Notes: generated from the sequence alone by a model not told the origin. Shown: positions 1 through 6,923, counted from the first letter of the stretch. The stretch: DNA of 8,511 bases from Pseudomonadota bacterium (GCA_022567015.1 JADFHR010000140.1:1-8511); one strand, 5' to 3'. Made by a program: numbers and translations.

Positions 1-498
1 GCCGAAATAGAACTGGTGAACGTGGCACGCCGCGAATTCCGCCTCCGCGATGCCATGGAGAACGCAGTCGCGGACTTCGATTTCGTCCTCATCGATTGCC
101 CGCCGGCCCTCGGCCTGATCACCGTCAACGCCCTGGTCTGCGCCCAGGCCGTGCTCGTGCCGGTGCAGTGCGAGTTCTTCGCCCTGGAAGGCATCAGCTA
201 CCTGATCAAGACCGTTGAGCGGGTGAAACGAGCCTTCAACCCCGGGCTCGAAATACAGGGTATCGTGTTAACCATGTTCGATAGACGCAATAATCTGTCC
301 GAGCTGGTGGCCGCGGACATCCGCGCCTATTTCGGCGACAAGGTCTACGAAACGGTGATTCCCCGCAACGTGCGGGTATCCGAGGCCCCCTCGCACGGCA
401 GGCCGGTCCTGGTTTATGACATGCGCTGCGCCGGATCCCAGGCCTATATCCACCTGGCCAGGGAGGTGCTCCGGCGCGAGCGCCGGGTGGCGGCCTGA
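1..498 (+). CDS. parA: Chromosome partitioning ATPase ParA, 3' part (5' end outside window)
   Basis: ParA is a deviant-Walker ATPase that binds DNA non-specifically when ATP-bound and moves ParB-parS complexes to segregate the replication origin. The reading frame is open from base 1, so the first methionine or valine codon inside the window is not the start. The 165 visible residues are roughly the C-terminal two thirds of a normal ParA of about 260. They begin with AEIELV, include the Walker B stretch VLIDCPP (visible residues 29-35), and then TMFDRRNNLS and the hallmark VIPRNVRVSEAPSHGRPVLVYD block (residues 119-140; key residues Pro-Arg-Asn and the SEAPSHG core). The P-loop lies outside the window and cannot be checked. 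The TGA stop overlaps the parB ATG by one base (TGATG), so the pair is cotranscribed and probably translationally coupled. A plasmid-type ParA is less likely, because the fragment fits the chromosomal Soj/ParA type and sits next to holA-lptE-leuS. Confidence 0.97.
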   Translation, partial: AEIELVNVARREFRLRDAMENAVADFDFVLIDCPPALGLITVNALVCAQAVLVPVQCEFFALEGISYLIKTVERVKRAFNPGLEIQGIVLTMFDRRNNLSELVAADIRAYFGDKVYETVIPRNVRVSEAPSHGRPVLVYDMRCAGSQAYIHLAREVLRRERRVAA

Positions 499-1691
499 TG
501 GCCGGCGACAAAAAACACAGCCAACTGGGCCGGGGCCTTGCCGCCCTGCTCGGGGAGGACAGCGGAGACTACGCCGAGCTCGACAAGCTCCGGGTGGCCA
601 GGATGGTGCCCATCGAGTTCGTCCACCCGGGCCCCTTTCAGCCCCGTCACCGGGTGGACGACGAGCAGATCGAGTCCCTGGCCCAATCCATCCGCGACAG
701 GGGCATCCTGCAGCCCCTCCTCGTGCGCCGCCACCCGGAGCACGCCAACGCCTTCGAGATCGTCGCCGGCGAACGGCGCTGGCGGGCCGCCCAGAAAGCC
801 CAGGTGCACGAGATCCCGGTGGTCGTCAAAGATTTCTCCGACCGGGATGTCCTGGAGATCGGCCTCGTCGAGAACCTGCAGCGCCAGGACCTTTCGCCCC
901 TGGAAGAGGCGGAAGGCTACAGCCGGTTGTTGAAGGAGTTCGACCAGACCCAGACCAACCTGGCCCGGGCCGTAGGCAAGAGCCGCAGTTATGTGGCCAA
1001 CATGGTGCGCCTGTTGGCCCTGCCCGATTCGGTCAAGGAACTGGTGGACGGCGGCGCCCTCACCGCGGGCCACGCGCGCGCCCTGCTCAACGCCGAAAAT
1101 CCCGATACCCTCGCCCGCCAGGTGGTGCGCCAGGGCCTGAACGTGCGCCAGACCGAAAAGCTGGCCCAAAGCAAGGGCGTGCGGACCAGGGCCCGGCGCC
1201 ACGTGGCGGAAAAGGATGCCGACACCCTTTCCCTGGAACGGGACCTGACAAACCTGTTGGGCCTTAAGGTGGAGATCAAGTTCCGCGGCGGCGGCGGCGC
1301 GTTGATCATCCATTACGGGTCATTGGACCAGCTCGACGACATCCTGCATCGATTGAGTCACGAGCCCCACGGCGCCGGGCCGCCGGGCGCCGGGCCCGAC
1401 CCCGCCGAGGCGACCGATGGGATTGCCGCGGATGTGCCCGGGCCGCTCCCCGAAACCGCCGCCGAAGCACCGCCCGAAATTCCCGAAGACTCCGAAGACT
1501 CCGGAGGTCCCGCGGGCGAAGGGGCCGACGGCGCCGGTGAATCGCCGTCCTCCACCGGGGGCGAAGAGCCCGCCGGTGAAACAGGCGGAACCGCGGAGGA
1601 GCCCCCCTCCGGCGGGCCGGCCGTCGGGGACAACGGCGGGCCGGAGTCGGACCGGCCGGACGATCCCACCGCGACCGATAAGACCGAATAA
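498..1691 (+). CDS. parB: Chromosome partitioning protein ParB with long acidic C-terminal tail
   Basis: ParB is the CTP-dependent DNA clamp that loads at parS sites and is acted on by ParA. Domains in order: the N-terminal LGRGLAALLGE motif (about residues 10-20), which contacts ParA; the ParB/Srx-type CTPase domain (about 36-145) with FQPR, GERRWRAA (91-98) and ENLQRQDLSPLEEA (125-138); the helix-turn-helix parS-binding region (about 146-205) with KSRSYVANMVRLLALP; and the C-terminal dimerisation region (about 240-288). Chromosomal ParBs usually end about there, near 280-300 residues. This one runs on to 397, with a tail (about 289-397) rich in Gly, Pro, Glu and Asp. The tail has no aromatic residue or Cys, about 26 acidic and only 2 Lys/Arg residues, and looks intrinsically disordered. 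The start has no strong Shine-Dalgarno sequence, and coupling to the parA stop probably drives translation. The core assignment is secure; the role of the tail is unknown. Confidence 0.97.
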   Translation: MAGDKKHSQLGRGLAALLGEDSGDYAELDKLRVARMVPIEFVHPGPFQPRHRVDDEQIESLAQSIRDRGILQPLLVRRHPEHANAFEIVAGERRWRAAQKAQVHEIPVVVKDFSDRDVLEIGLVENLQRQDLSPLEEAEGYSRLLKEFDQTQTNLARAVGKSRSYVANMVRLLALPDSVKELVDGGALTAGHARALLNAENPDTLARQVVRQGLNVRQTEKLAQSKGVRTRARRHVAEKDADTLSLERDLTNLLGLKVEIKFRGGGGALIIHYGSLDQLDDILHRLSHEPHGAGPPGAGPDPAEATDGIAADVPGPLPETAAEAPPEIPEDSEDSGGPAGEGADGAGESPSSTGGEEPAGETGGTAEEPPSGGPAVGDNGGPESDRPDDPTATDKTE

Positions 1692-1725
1692 GAACCCACG
1701 CCCCGGGGTCGTTTGACATCCGGGT

Positions 1726-1743
1726 CGATCCGTCCCCGGATCG
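1726..1743 (+). terminator. Possible hairpin terminator of parAB
   Basis: A perfect 7-bp stem, CGATCCG / CGGATCG, encloses a TCCC loop and starts 35 bases after the parB stop. An alternative, mutually exclusive pairing uses ATCCGGG (1718-1724) with CCCGGAT (1735-1741). No T-run follows, so it is not a classical intrinsic terminator; it may be a weak terminator or only a 3'-end-stabilising hairpin. Confidence 0.3.
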
Positions 1744-1793
1744 TTCCGCAACCGGGCCGGTGCCGCGCCAGAATACAGTGAACCGATGAAGCC

Positions 1794-1884
1794 AAAGGGG
1801 CGTTGCCCCTTTTGATCCCCACCAAGGGCCGACGGCCCTTGGAACCCAACAACAAGGGGTCCAGGGGATTTGAAATCCCCTTGG
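1794..1884. repeat. Array of three tight palindromes in the parB-holA gap
   Basis: Three nearly perfect inverted repeats follow one another with linkers of 9 and 21 bases. The first is AAAGGGGC-GTT-GCCCCTTT (1794-1812, followed by one more T). The second is CCAAGGGCC-GAC-GGCCCTTGG (1822-1842). The third is GGGGATT-TGA-AATCCCC (1864-1880), extended by CCA (1861-1863) against TTGG (1881-1884) with one bulged T. All share a 3-base loop and runs of four or three G/C, so they look like units of one repeat family. The architecture recalls REP-like palindromic elements dispersed between genes. Whether copies exist elsewhere cannot be seen here. They could act as a bidirectional transcription barrier. 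Confidence 0.6.
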
Positions 1885-1888
1885 TATA

Positions 1889-1950
1889 ATGGGGGCGGCC
1901 TGCCTTCGCCGAAGCGAAGCTCCGGCTTCGCGCAGGCAGGAGCCCCCCAT
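1889..1950. repeat. Long composite inverted repeat (62 bases)
   Basis: Three nested pairings form one long stem-loop. The outer arm ATGGGGGC (1889-1896) pairs with GCCCCC plus AT (1942-1950, one extra C). The middle arm CCTGCC (1899-1904) pairs with GGCAGG (1935-1940). The inner arm GCGAAGC (1914-1920) pairs with GCTTCGC (1925-1931) around a TCCG loop. The CCTGCCTTCGCC...GCAGGCAGG layout resembles dispersed palindromic elements of other GC-rich proteobacteria. That comparison is from memory and has not been searched. Confidence 0.55.
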
Positions 1951-2001
1951 GGCCGTAAGGCCACCACCCGTTGGTGTATGAGAACGGGGTCCCCGGCCCG
2001 C

Positions 2002-3036
2002 TCAGGGGCGGGCGCCGGCTTGCCGCGCCGCCTGGGCGATGCGCATCAGGGCGCGGCCGCAGATGGCGCGCGCCGGCAGGCCCGTGGTCTTGCACTCGAC
2101 CTCGGCCGCGATGAGGATTTCCATGGCGGCGGCCAGGCGGGGATTGGGCCAGGCGCTCATCTGGGCGCCGAAACGGCCGGCGAAAGTGAAGATGACGGGC
2201 GGCCTCAGGGCCTTCATGGCCTGCTCGGGCGAACGTCCCCGGGCCACCTGGGCGATGGCCAGATGCAGGCGCCGCAGGTGGCGGGCGACGGCCCGCAACA
2301 GGCCGACGGCGTGGAGCCCCTCCGTGAAGGCGCGATTCAGCGCCCGGTCCAGGCCCGGCTGATCGCCCCCGGCGGCCGCATACGCCACCGCGTCATACGA
2401 TGTGGCGGCGCTGTCGCCGACGCTGGCGGCGGCGTCCTCCAGGCTGACGGTGCCGGGCCCGCCCTTATAGAGCGCCAGCTTTTCCAGTTCGTTTCGGGTC
2501 ACCTGGCGATCGGCGCCCAGGTTTTCCGTGAGATACGCAAGGGCGTCCGGCGAAGCCGTCAACCCGTGGCCGGCCAGGGACTCCGCGATAATCCCGTGCA
2601 GGACGTGCTCGTCGTCCTGGTAGCATGCCAGCGCCGCGGCGTTCCCGGCGCGCTCGAAGACCCGGCGCAGGGACGAGCGGTTTCCAAGGTGCCCGGCCTC
2701 CACCACCACCTGGGCGTCGTCGCGGGCAACCGCGAGAAAGTCCTCGAAGACCTTGGTCAGGCCATCGTTGGCGGCGCGCACCCGCACCACCCGCAGGCCG
2801 CCGGAAAAGCTGAGGGTCGCCGCCTCGTCGGCCAGGCACGCCGGATCGTTCGCCACCGCAGCGGCGGTCAGTTCGACCACCCGGAAAGGATCGTCGAGGT
2901 CCCCGGCCACGTGGCGGACCAGTGTCTCGGCCCGCTCGCGCACCAGGCCCTGGTCGGGCCCGTAAACCAACGTGCAGACAACGGCGCGGTCGGGCCGGCG
3001 CAGGAACCGCTCGACGCGCGCGGCCGTGATCTTCAC
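2002..3036 (-). CDS. holA: DNA polymerase III subunit delta
   Basis: HolA is the delta subunit of the clamp loader, which opens the beta sliding clamp ring and loads it on primed DNA during replication. The protein has 344 residues, normal for the family. Visible signatures are TLVYGPDQGLVRERA near residues 22-36 (the AAA+-like fold without a functional P-loop, as expected for delta), LGNRSSLRRVFE (117-128), ACYQDDE (137-143), LGADRQVTRNELEKLALY (173-190) and the helical C-terminal collar domain ending ECKTTGLPARAICGRALMRIAQ (314-335). The start is GTG at 3036-3034, overlapping the lptE stop as GTGA (3036-3033). A strong AAGGAGG (3058-3052, inside the end of lptE) lies 15 bases upstream, longer than usual spacing, so coupled re-initiation is likely. 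It is the last gene of the leuS-lptE-holA unit and converges with parB. Confidence 0.96.
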   Translation of the reverse strand: MKITAARVERFLRRPDRAVVCTLVYGPDQGLVRERAETLVRHVAGDLDDPFRVVELTAAAVANDPACLADEAATLSFSGGLRVVRVRAANDGLTKVFEDFLAVARDDAQVVVEAGHLGNRSSLRRVFERAGNAAALACYQDDEHVLHGIIAESLAGHGLTASPDALAYLTENLGADRQVTRNELEKLALYKGGPGTVSLEDAAASVGDSAATSYDAVAYAAAGGDQPGLDRALNRAFTEGLHAVGLLRAVARHLRRLHLAIAQVARGRSPEQAMKALRPPVIFTFAGRFGAQMSAWPNPRLAAAMEILIAAEVECKTTGLPARAICGRALMRIAQAARQAGARP

Positions 3037-3551
3037 CGGCTTTCTTCCCCACCTCCTTGACGCACGAAGAACGCGGCCAGCCGCGTGCGGATGTCGTGGG
3101 CGATTTCGCGGGCGGCGCGGGCCTTGGCGTCCTTCTCCGCCATCAGGGTGGCGAATTCCGAGTCCAGGACGTTGTAGCTGCTCACCATCAGGCTCTTGCC
3201 CGAGAGCACGATTTCCTGGCTGTCCGGGTCGTGGAGGGAAAAATTCGCCAGGAGCCGGAGGTTGGCCCGCGTCGCAAACGCGTCCTTCTCGATCGCCAGG
3301 CGCTGGGTGGACTGATCGAGCTGCACGGTCAGGAAGTACCGGGGATTGGCCGGGCGTCCCCGGGGATTGAGGAGGTCCAGGAGGTTATTGCGCAACTGAT
3401 GGCCGAGGCGGTCGGCGATGGGATTGACTTCGATGGTCGCCAGGTCGCCCGGGGCGTCCCGTGTGGCGTCGGTTCCGTAGAGCGAGCGGAAGCCGCAGGC
3501 CCCGAGAAGGAGCACGACAAACAGCGGCGCGACTGTCCTAAACAACGACAT
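3033..3551 (-). CDS. lptE: LPS-assembly lipoprotein LptE
   Basis: LptE is an outer-membrane lipoprotein that plugs the LptD beta-barrel and helps insert lipopolysaccharide into the outer leaflet. The start at 3551 gives 172 residues with a lipoprotein signal peptide: hydrophobic VAPLFVVLLL, then the lipobox L-G-A-C with Cys19, followed by GFRSLYG (20-26), the hallmark of alphaproteobacterial LptE. Further family-like segments are the ATRANLRLLANFSLHD region (93-108) and the YNVLDSEFATLMAEKDAKARA region (126-146), then a C-terminal amphipathic helix. The frame stays open for 65 codons upstream, but that part lies inside leuS and reads as Ser/Pro/Arg-rich shadow sequence. AGGA (3561-3558), six bases before ATG 3551, supports the chosen start. 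It overlaps the leuS 3' end by 14 bases and the holA start by 4. The leuS-lptE-holA order is also found in E. coli. Confidence 0.94.
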   Translation of the reverse strand: MSLFRTVAPLFVVLLLGACGFRSLYGTDATRDAPGDLATIEVNPIADRLGHQLRNNLLDLLNPRGRPANPRYFLTVQLDQSTQRLAIEKDAFATRANLRLLANFSLHDPDSQEIVLSGKSLMVSSYNVLDSEFATLMAEKDAKARAAREIAHDIRTRLAAFFVRQGGGEESR

Positions 3552-6099
3552 TGATGATCCTGTTGGGCACCACGATGACCTTGCGCACGGGCCTGCCGCC
3601 GACGGCCTTGACCACGTTGTCCAGATCCAGGGCGGCCGATGTCGCGGATTCCCGGTCGCTGTCCTTGGGCAAACGCACCGTTCCCCGGAGCTTCCCGTTG
3701 ACCTGGACGGCGACGGTGACGGTGTCTTCTTCGAGCAGGGAATCATCCACCTCCGGCCAGGGCGTCTCCGCCACCAGGGTCTCGTGGCCCAGCCGCTGCC
3801 ACAGTTCCTCCGCCAGGTGGGGCATCATGGGACCGATCAAGCGCGCCACCGTCTCCAGGCCCTCGCGCAGGACCCAGCCGTCCCCAGCGCCGTCCAGGTC
3901 CTCCAACAGATTGGTCAGTTCCCGCACCCTGGCGACCGCCTTGTTGAAATGGAACTTATCCAGGTCCGCCGATACGTTGGCAATGGTTTTATGGATGGCC
4001 CGGTGTGCCGTCTCGGCGGCCGGGGACAGGTCTTCGGGCATTGGCGATCCGACGGGAACAAGGCCGACCTTCGGTTCCGCGACCATGCGCCACAGCCGGC
4101 TCACGTAACGCCAGGCGCCGTCGATCCCCGCGTCCGTCCAATCCAGGTCCCGGTCCGGCGGGCTGTCCGACAACATGAACAGGCGCGCCGTATCGGCGCC
4201 GTAGGCGTCGATGATGGCCTGGGGGTCGACCACGTTGTTGCGGGACTTGCTCATTTTCTCCGACCGGCCGACGGTCACCGGCGCCCCGGTCGCGGCGTGC
4301 ACGAAGGAGCCGTCCTGGGCGCCAATCACGTCTTCCGGATACAGCCACTTGCCGCCGTCGGCGTCCCGATAGGTCTCGTGGCAGATCATGCCCTGGGTGA
4401 GGAGCCCGGCGAAGGGCTCCTTGATGCCCAGGTATCCGCATTGTTTCAGGGCGCGGGTGAAGAAGCGCGAATAGAGAAGATGGAGAACGGCGTGCTCGAT
4501 GCCGCCGATGTACTGATCCACCGGCAGCCAGTAGTCCACGGCGCCGCGGCTGAAGGCGGTGTCGGCCGTGGGCGAGCAGAAGCGGGCGAAGTACCAGGAC
4601 GATTCGAAGAAGGTATCGAAGGTATCGGTCTCGCGTCGGGCCGGTTTGCCGCAGGCCGGGCAATCCACCTGGGCCCACGTCGGATGGTTCTCCAACGGGT
4701 TGCCCGGCGCCTCCAGGTCGGCGTCCTCGGGGAGGCGGACCGGAAGGTCCGCCTCGGGGACGGGAACGATGCCGCAGCCGGCACAGTGAACCACCGGGAT
4801 CGGGCACCCCCAGTAGCGTTGTCTGGACACTCCCCAGTCGCGCAGGCGGTAGTTCACCGCCCGTTGTCCGGCGCCGGCGGCCTGCAGGCGGTCCGCCACC
4901 TCGGCCTTGGCCTCCTCGACGCTCAATCCGTTCAGGAAATCCGAATTGATGACCGACCCGTCATCCAAATAAGCCTCGTCGCCGATGGCGTAGGAGGCCC
5001 CATCGGCGTCCGGCGGGAGAACGACGGGAACGACGTCGAGGCCGTACTTGCGGGCGAATTCCAGGTCGCGCTGGTCGTGGGCCGGACAGCCGAAGATGGC
5101 GCCGGTGCCGTATTCCATGAGCACGAAATTGGCGACGAAGACCGGGAGCTCGCGCCCCCCGGCAAAGGGATGCAGGGCGCGGAGGCCGGTGTCGTACCCC
5201 TCCTTGCCGGCGGTTTCGATGGCGGCTTCGCTGGTGCCGAGCCGGTTGCATTCGGCGACGAAGGCGGCCAGGTCCGCGTCCCCTTCGGCCAGCTCCAGGG
5301 CCAGCGGGTGATTGGCGGCGATGGCGCAGAACGTGGCGCCGAAGATAGTGTCGGCGCGCGTCGTGTACACTTCCAGGCGGTCGCCGCGGCCTTTCAGGGT
5401 GAAGAACATGCGCAGTCCTTCGGAACGGCCGATCCATTTTTCCTGCATCAGCCGCACCCGTTCGGGCCACCGCTCGAGCGACTCCAGCGTCTCCAGGAGA
5501 TCGTCGGCGAACGCGGTGATGCGCAGGAACCACTGGGCCAGTTGCCGCTTCTCCACGGGCGCCCCGGACCGCCATCCCCGGCCGTCTATCACCTGTTCGT
5601 TGGCCAGAACCGTTTTCTCCACCGGGTCCCAGTTGACCCAGGATTCCTTGCGGTAGGCCAGACCGTGTTCGAGGAAGTCGAGGAACATCTTCTGTTCGTG
5701 ACGGTAGTATTCGGGATCGCACGTGGTCAGCTCGCGCGCCCAGTCGTAGGACAGGCCCATGGACTTGAGCTGTTGGCGCATGGTGTCGATGTTGTCGTGG
5801 GTCCACGCCGCCGGGTGGACCTTGTTCTCTTTGGCCGCATTCTCCGCCGGCAGGCCGAAGGCGTCCCAGCCCATGGGATGAAGCACGTTGAACCCGCGGG
5901 CGCGCTTGTAGCGGGCGACGAGGTCGCCAAGGGTGTAGTTGCGCACGTGCCCCATGTGGATGCGGCCCGAAGGATAGGGGAACATTTCCAGAACATAATA
6001 CTTGGGGCGGTCCGCGTCCTCGGACGCGGCGAAGCAGCGGCGCTCCTCCCAGACCGTTTGCCACTTGACCTCGGCTTCCTTGAAGTTGTACCGCTCCAT
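3538..6099 (-). CDS. leuS: Leucyl-tRNA synthetase
   Basis: Leucine-tRNA ligase is a class Ia aminoacyl-tRNA synthetase that charges tRNA-Leu in the cytoplasm. The 853 residues match bacterial LeuRS. In order: the HIGH-type motif HMGH (48-51) within PYPSGRIHMGHVRNYTLGD; the CP1 editing domain with its Thr-rich TTRADTIFG (246-254) and GCPAHDQRD (337-345), whose Asp345 fits the conserved editing aspartate; a zinc-finger-like insertion with two CxxC pairs (Cys439/442 and Cys480/483); the KMSKS loop (615-619); the helical anticodon-binding domain; and a C-terminal domain ending near 853. All catalytic motifs look intact. ATG 6099 has only a weak AGGG (6107-6104) four bases upstream. The next gene upstream is the DUF3576 gene, 120 bases away with a structured gap. 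A long open frame exists on the opposite strand but is a by-product of high GC content. Confidence 0.99.
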   Translation of the reverse strand: MERYNFKEAEVKWQTVWEERRCFAASEDADRPKYYVLEMFPYPSGRIHMGHVRNYTLGDLVARYKRARGFNVLHPMGWDAFGLPAENAAKENKVHPAAWTHDNIDTMRQQLKSMGLSYDWARELTTCDPEYYRHEQKMFLDFLEHGLAYRKESWVNWDPVEKTVLANEQVIDGRGWRSGAPVEKRQLAQWFLRITAFADDLLETLESLERWPERVRLMQEKWIGRSEGLRMFFTLKGRGDRLEVYTTRADTIFGATFCAIAANHPLALELAEGDADLAAFVAECNRLGTSEAAIETAGKEGYDTGLRALHPFAGGRELPVFVANFVLMEYGTGAIFGCPAHDQRDLEFARKYGLDVVPVVLPPDADGASYAIGDEAYLDDGSVINSDFLNGLSVEEAKAEVADRLQAAGAGQRAVNYRLRDWGVSRQRYWGCPIPVVHCAGCGIVPVPEADLPVRLPEDADLEAPGNPLENHPTWAQVDCPACGKPARRETDTFDTFFESSWYFARFCSPTADTAFSRGAVDYWLPVDQYIGGIEHAVLHLLYSRFFTRALKQCGYLGIKEPFAGLLTQGMICHETYRDADGGKWLYPEDVIGAQDGSFVHAATGAPVTVGRSEKMSKSRNNVVDPQAIIDAYGADTARLFMLSDSPPDRDLDWTDAGIDGAWRYVSRLWRMVAEPKVGLVPVGSPMPEDLSPAAETAHRAIHKTIANVSADLDKFHFNKAVARVRELTNLLEDLDGAGDGWVLREGLETVARLIGPMMPHLAEELWQRLGHETLVAETPWPEVDDSLLEEDTVTVAVQVNGKLRGTVRLPKDSDRESATSAALDLDNVVKAVGGRPVRKVIVVPNRIINVVV

Positions 6100-6219
6100 G
6101 GCGCCCTGATTGTTTCTGTCGGCCCCTGAAACCCCCGAAGCCCGCCGTTTCGGCGCCCGCCGGCGCGGGCTCGCGCCGCCATGGGAAACGGTGGCCCCCG
6201 GCCCAAGCGAGGATGGCGT
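6100..6219 (-). other. Structured spacer between the DUF3576 gene and leuS
   Basis: Read on the minus strand, the 120 bases can fold into a long interrupted stem. CCACCGTTTC (6194-6185) pairs with GAAACGGCGG (6151-6142) with one A-C mismatch, and an inner hairpin CGGCGCG-AGCC-CGCGCCG (6178-6161) sits between them. No T-run follows, so transcription from the DUF3576 gene could continue into leuS. It might be a leuS leader, an mRNA-processing site or simply GC-rich spacer. No convincing leuS promoter was seen. Confidence 0.4.
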
Positions 6220-6780
6220 CTATTGCTTCAGGGTTTTACGGCGCAGTTGGCGGGCCTTGGTCAGGATGGCGTCCTCGATCCGGGTGTCGGTCCTGGCGGC
6301 CACCGGCGCGTCGCGCCAGCCGTTGCCGTCCTGGACCTGGCGGAAGACGGCGACGCGCACCCCGTCGGCGCGCAGGGCCCGGCCCAGGATGTACACATTC
6401 AGCTTGAAACGCTCCCCCGGCGTCTCCGGCGTCGCGTGCCAGTCGGTGATGATGACGCCGCCGAAGGGGTCGGCCGAATTCACCGGCATGAACGAGATCG
6501 TGTCCAGGGACGCCCGCCACAAGAAACTGTTGACGCCGATGCCCCCGCCCCCGTCCACGCCGGCCCTGTCCGCCTCGGTCTCGAAGAGCAGCAGGCCCTG
6601 GCGCCCGAAGATGCTGCCGCTGCGGTCCTCGCCCTTCTCCCAGATCGGGTTGGCGTCCACCTGCGGGTCGCCCGGCTGGTAGCCACTGCCTTCACACGCC
6701 GCAAGCACCAAGCCCGCCACGCAAACGGCGCTTAAGGCTCTCACCCCGCGGACGCGGTACCTCCCGATGCGCGATTCCAT
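6220..6780 (-). CDS. DUF3576 domain-containing lipoprotein
   Basis: This is a predicted envelope lipoprotein of unknown function. From ATG 6780 it has 186 residues: a basic N-terminus (ESRIGRYRVRGVR), a hydrophobic segment ALSAVCVAGLVLAAC with lipobox L-A-A-C and Cys29, a short linker (GSGYQPGDPQ), then a compact domain. The domain contains GIGVNSFLWRASLDTISFMP (80-99) and SADPFGGVIITDWHATPETP (102-121), the conserved core of DUF3576, followed by RFKLNVYILGRALRADGVRV (124-143). A longer frame reaches 6852. I chose 6780 because GGGGGAAGAG (6792-6783) sits just before it and the signal peptide then has normal length. It lies upstream of leuS-lptE on the same strand, and I recall this pairing as common in Alphaproteobacteria. 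A role in outer-membrane or LPS assembly next to LptE is inference only. The family call is from recognition of the core motif. Confidence 0.92.
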   Translation of the reverse strand: MESRIGRYRVRGVRALSAVCVAGLVLAACEGSGYQPGDPQVDANPIWEKGEDRSGSIFGRQGLLLFETEADRAGVDGGGGIGVNSFLWRASLDTISFMPVNSADPFGGVIITDWHATPETPGERFKLNVYILGRALRADGVRVAVFRQVQDGNGWRDAPVAARTDTRIEDAILTKARQLRRKTLKQ

Positions 6781-6840
6781 GTCTCTTCCCCCGGGCATAG
6801 CCCCTACCCCGCCGCGCGTGACGGCGCGGCGCCGGGCCAG

Positions 6841-6869
6841 AGGATAGACCAAAACGCCAAAACACGCCA
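6841..6869 (-). promoter_or_regulatory. Weak promoter candidate for the DUF3576-leuS unit
   Basis: On the minus strand TATCCT (6846-6841) could be a -10 element, 61 bases upstream of the DUF3576 start and downstream of the porin terminator. With a 17-base spacer the -35 position is TGGCGT (6869-6864), a poor match to TTGACA. A perfect 8-bp hairpin CGCCGCGC/GCGCGGCG (6810-6831, loop of six) would fall at or near the 5' end of such a transcript. The position is sensible but the hexamers are weak. Confidence 0.22.
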
Positions 6870-6923
6870 GACCCGCCGCATCTTGGCCCCCGGCAGACCC
6901 CGCCCACGGGGCGCGGCGGCGCC

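Larger units (their letters stand above)
1692..2001. other. Convergent parB/holA intergenic region rich in inverted repeats
   Basis: This 310-base stretch lies between the parB stop (plus strand) and the holA stop (minus strand). I see no credible coding region. It holds a possible parB terminator hairpin (1726-1743), three consecutive tight hairpins (1794-1880) and a long composite inverted repeat (1889-1950). Two weaker ones follow: GGCC-GTAA-GGCC (1951-1962) and CACCA/TGGTG (1962-1976). Because both flanking genes are transcribed towards it, the region could end transcription from both sides. Confidence 0.85.

Noticed and set aside
1197..1208. CGCCACGTGGCG palindrome inside parB as a parS site
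   Set aside because: It shares only the CACGTG core with the parS consensus (TGTTTCACGTGAAACA). A similar core at 2906-2915 also lacks the TTTC/GAAA flanks. No parS is seen in the window.
1885..1890. TATAAT as a plus-strand -10 promoter element
   Set aside because: No -35 element lies at a suitable distance, and it sits between two inverted repeats pointing towards the 3' end of holA with no gene to drive.
1306..2095. Minus-strand open frames opposite the parB tail
   Set aside because: They are Arg/Pro/Gly-rich shadows; the parB frame continues unbroken with consistent composition to its stop.
1870..3060. Open frame of 396 codons on the plus strand opposite holA
   Set aside because: It starts inside the palindrome array and overlaps all of holA; no domain seen.
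3552..3746. Longer N-terminus for LptE, starting at 3746
   Set aside because: It would lie inside leuS, read as low-complexity Ser/Pro/Arg sequence and bury the lipoprotein signal peptide 65 residues in.
3784..6129. Very long open frame (781 codons) on the plus strand opposite leuS
   Set aside because: leuS is certain on the other strand with all catalytic motifs; the plus-strand translation has no recognisable domain and is the usual antisense by-product of GC-rich codon use.
6781..6852. Longer N-terminus for the DUF3576 protein, starting at 6852 or 6798
   Set aside because: The Shine-Dalgarno-like GGGGGAAGAG lies just before 6780, and the shorter form gives a standard lipoprotein signal peptide.
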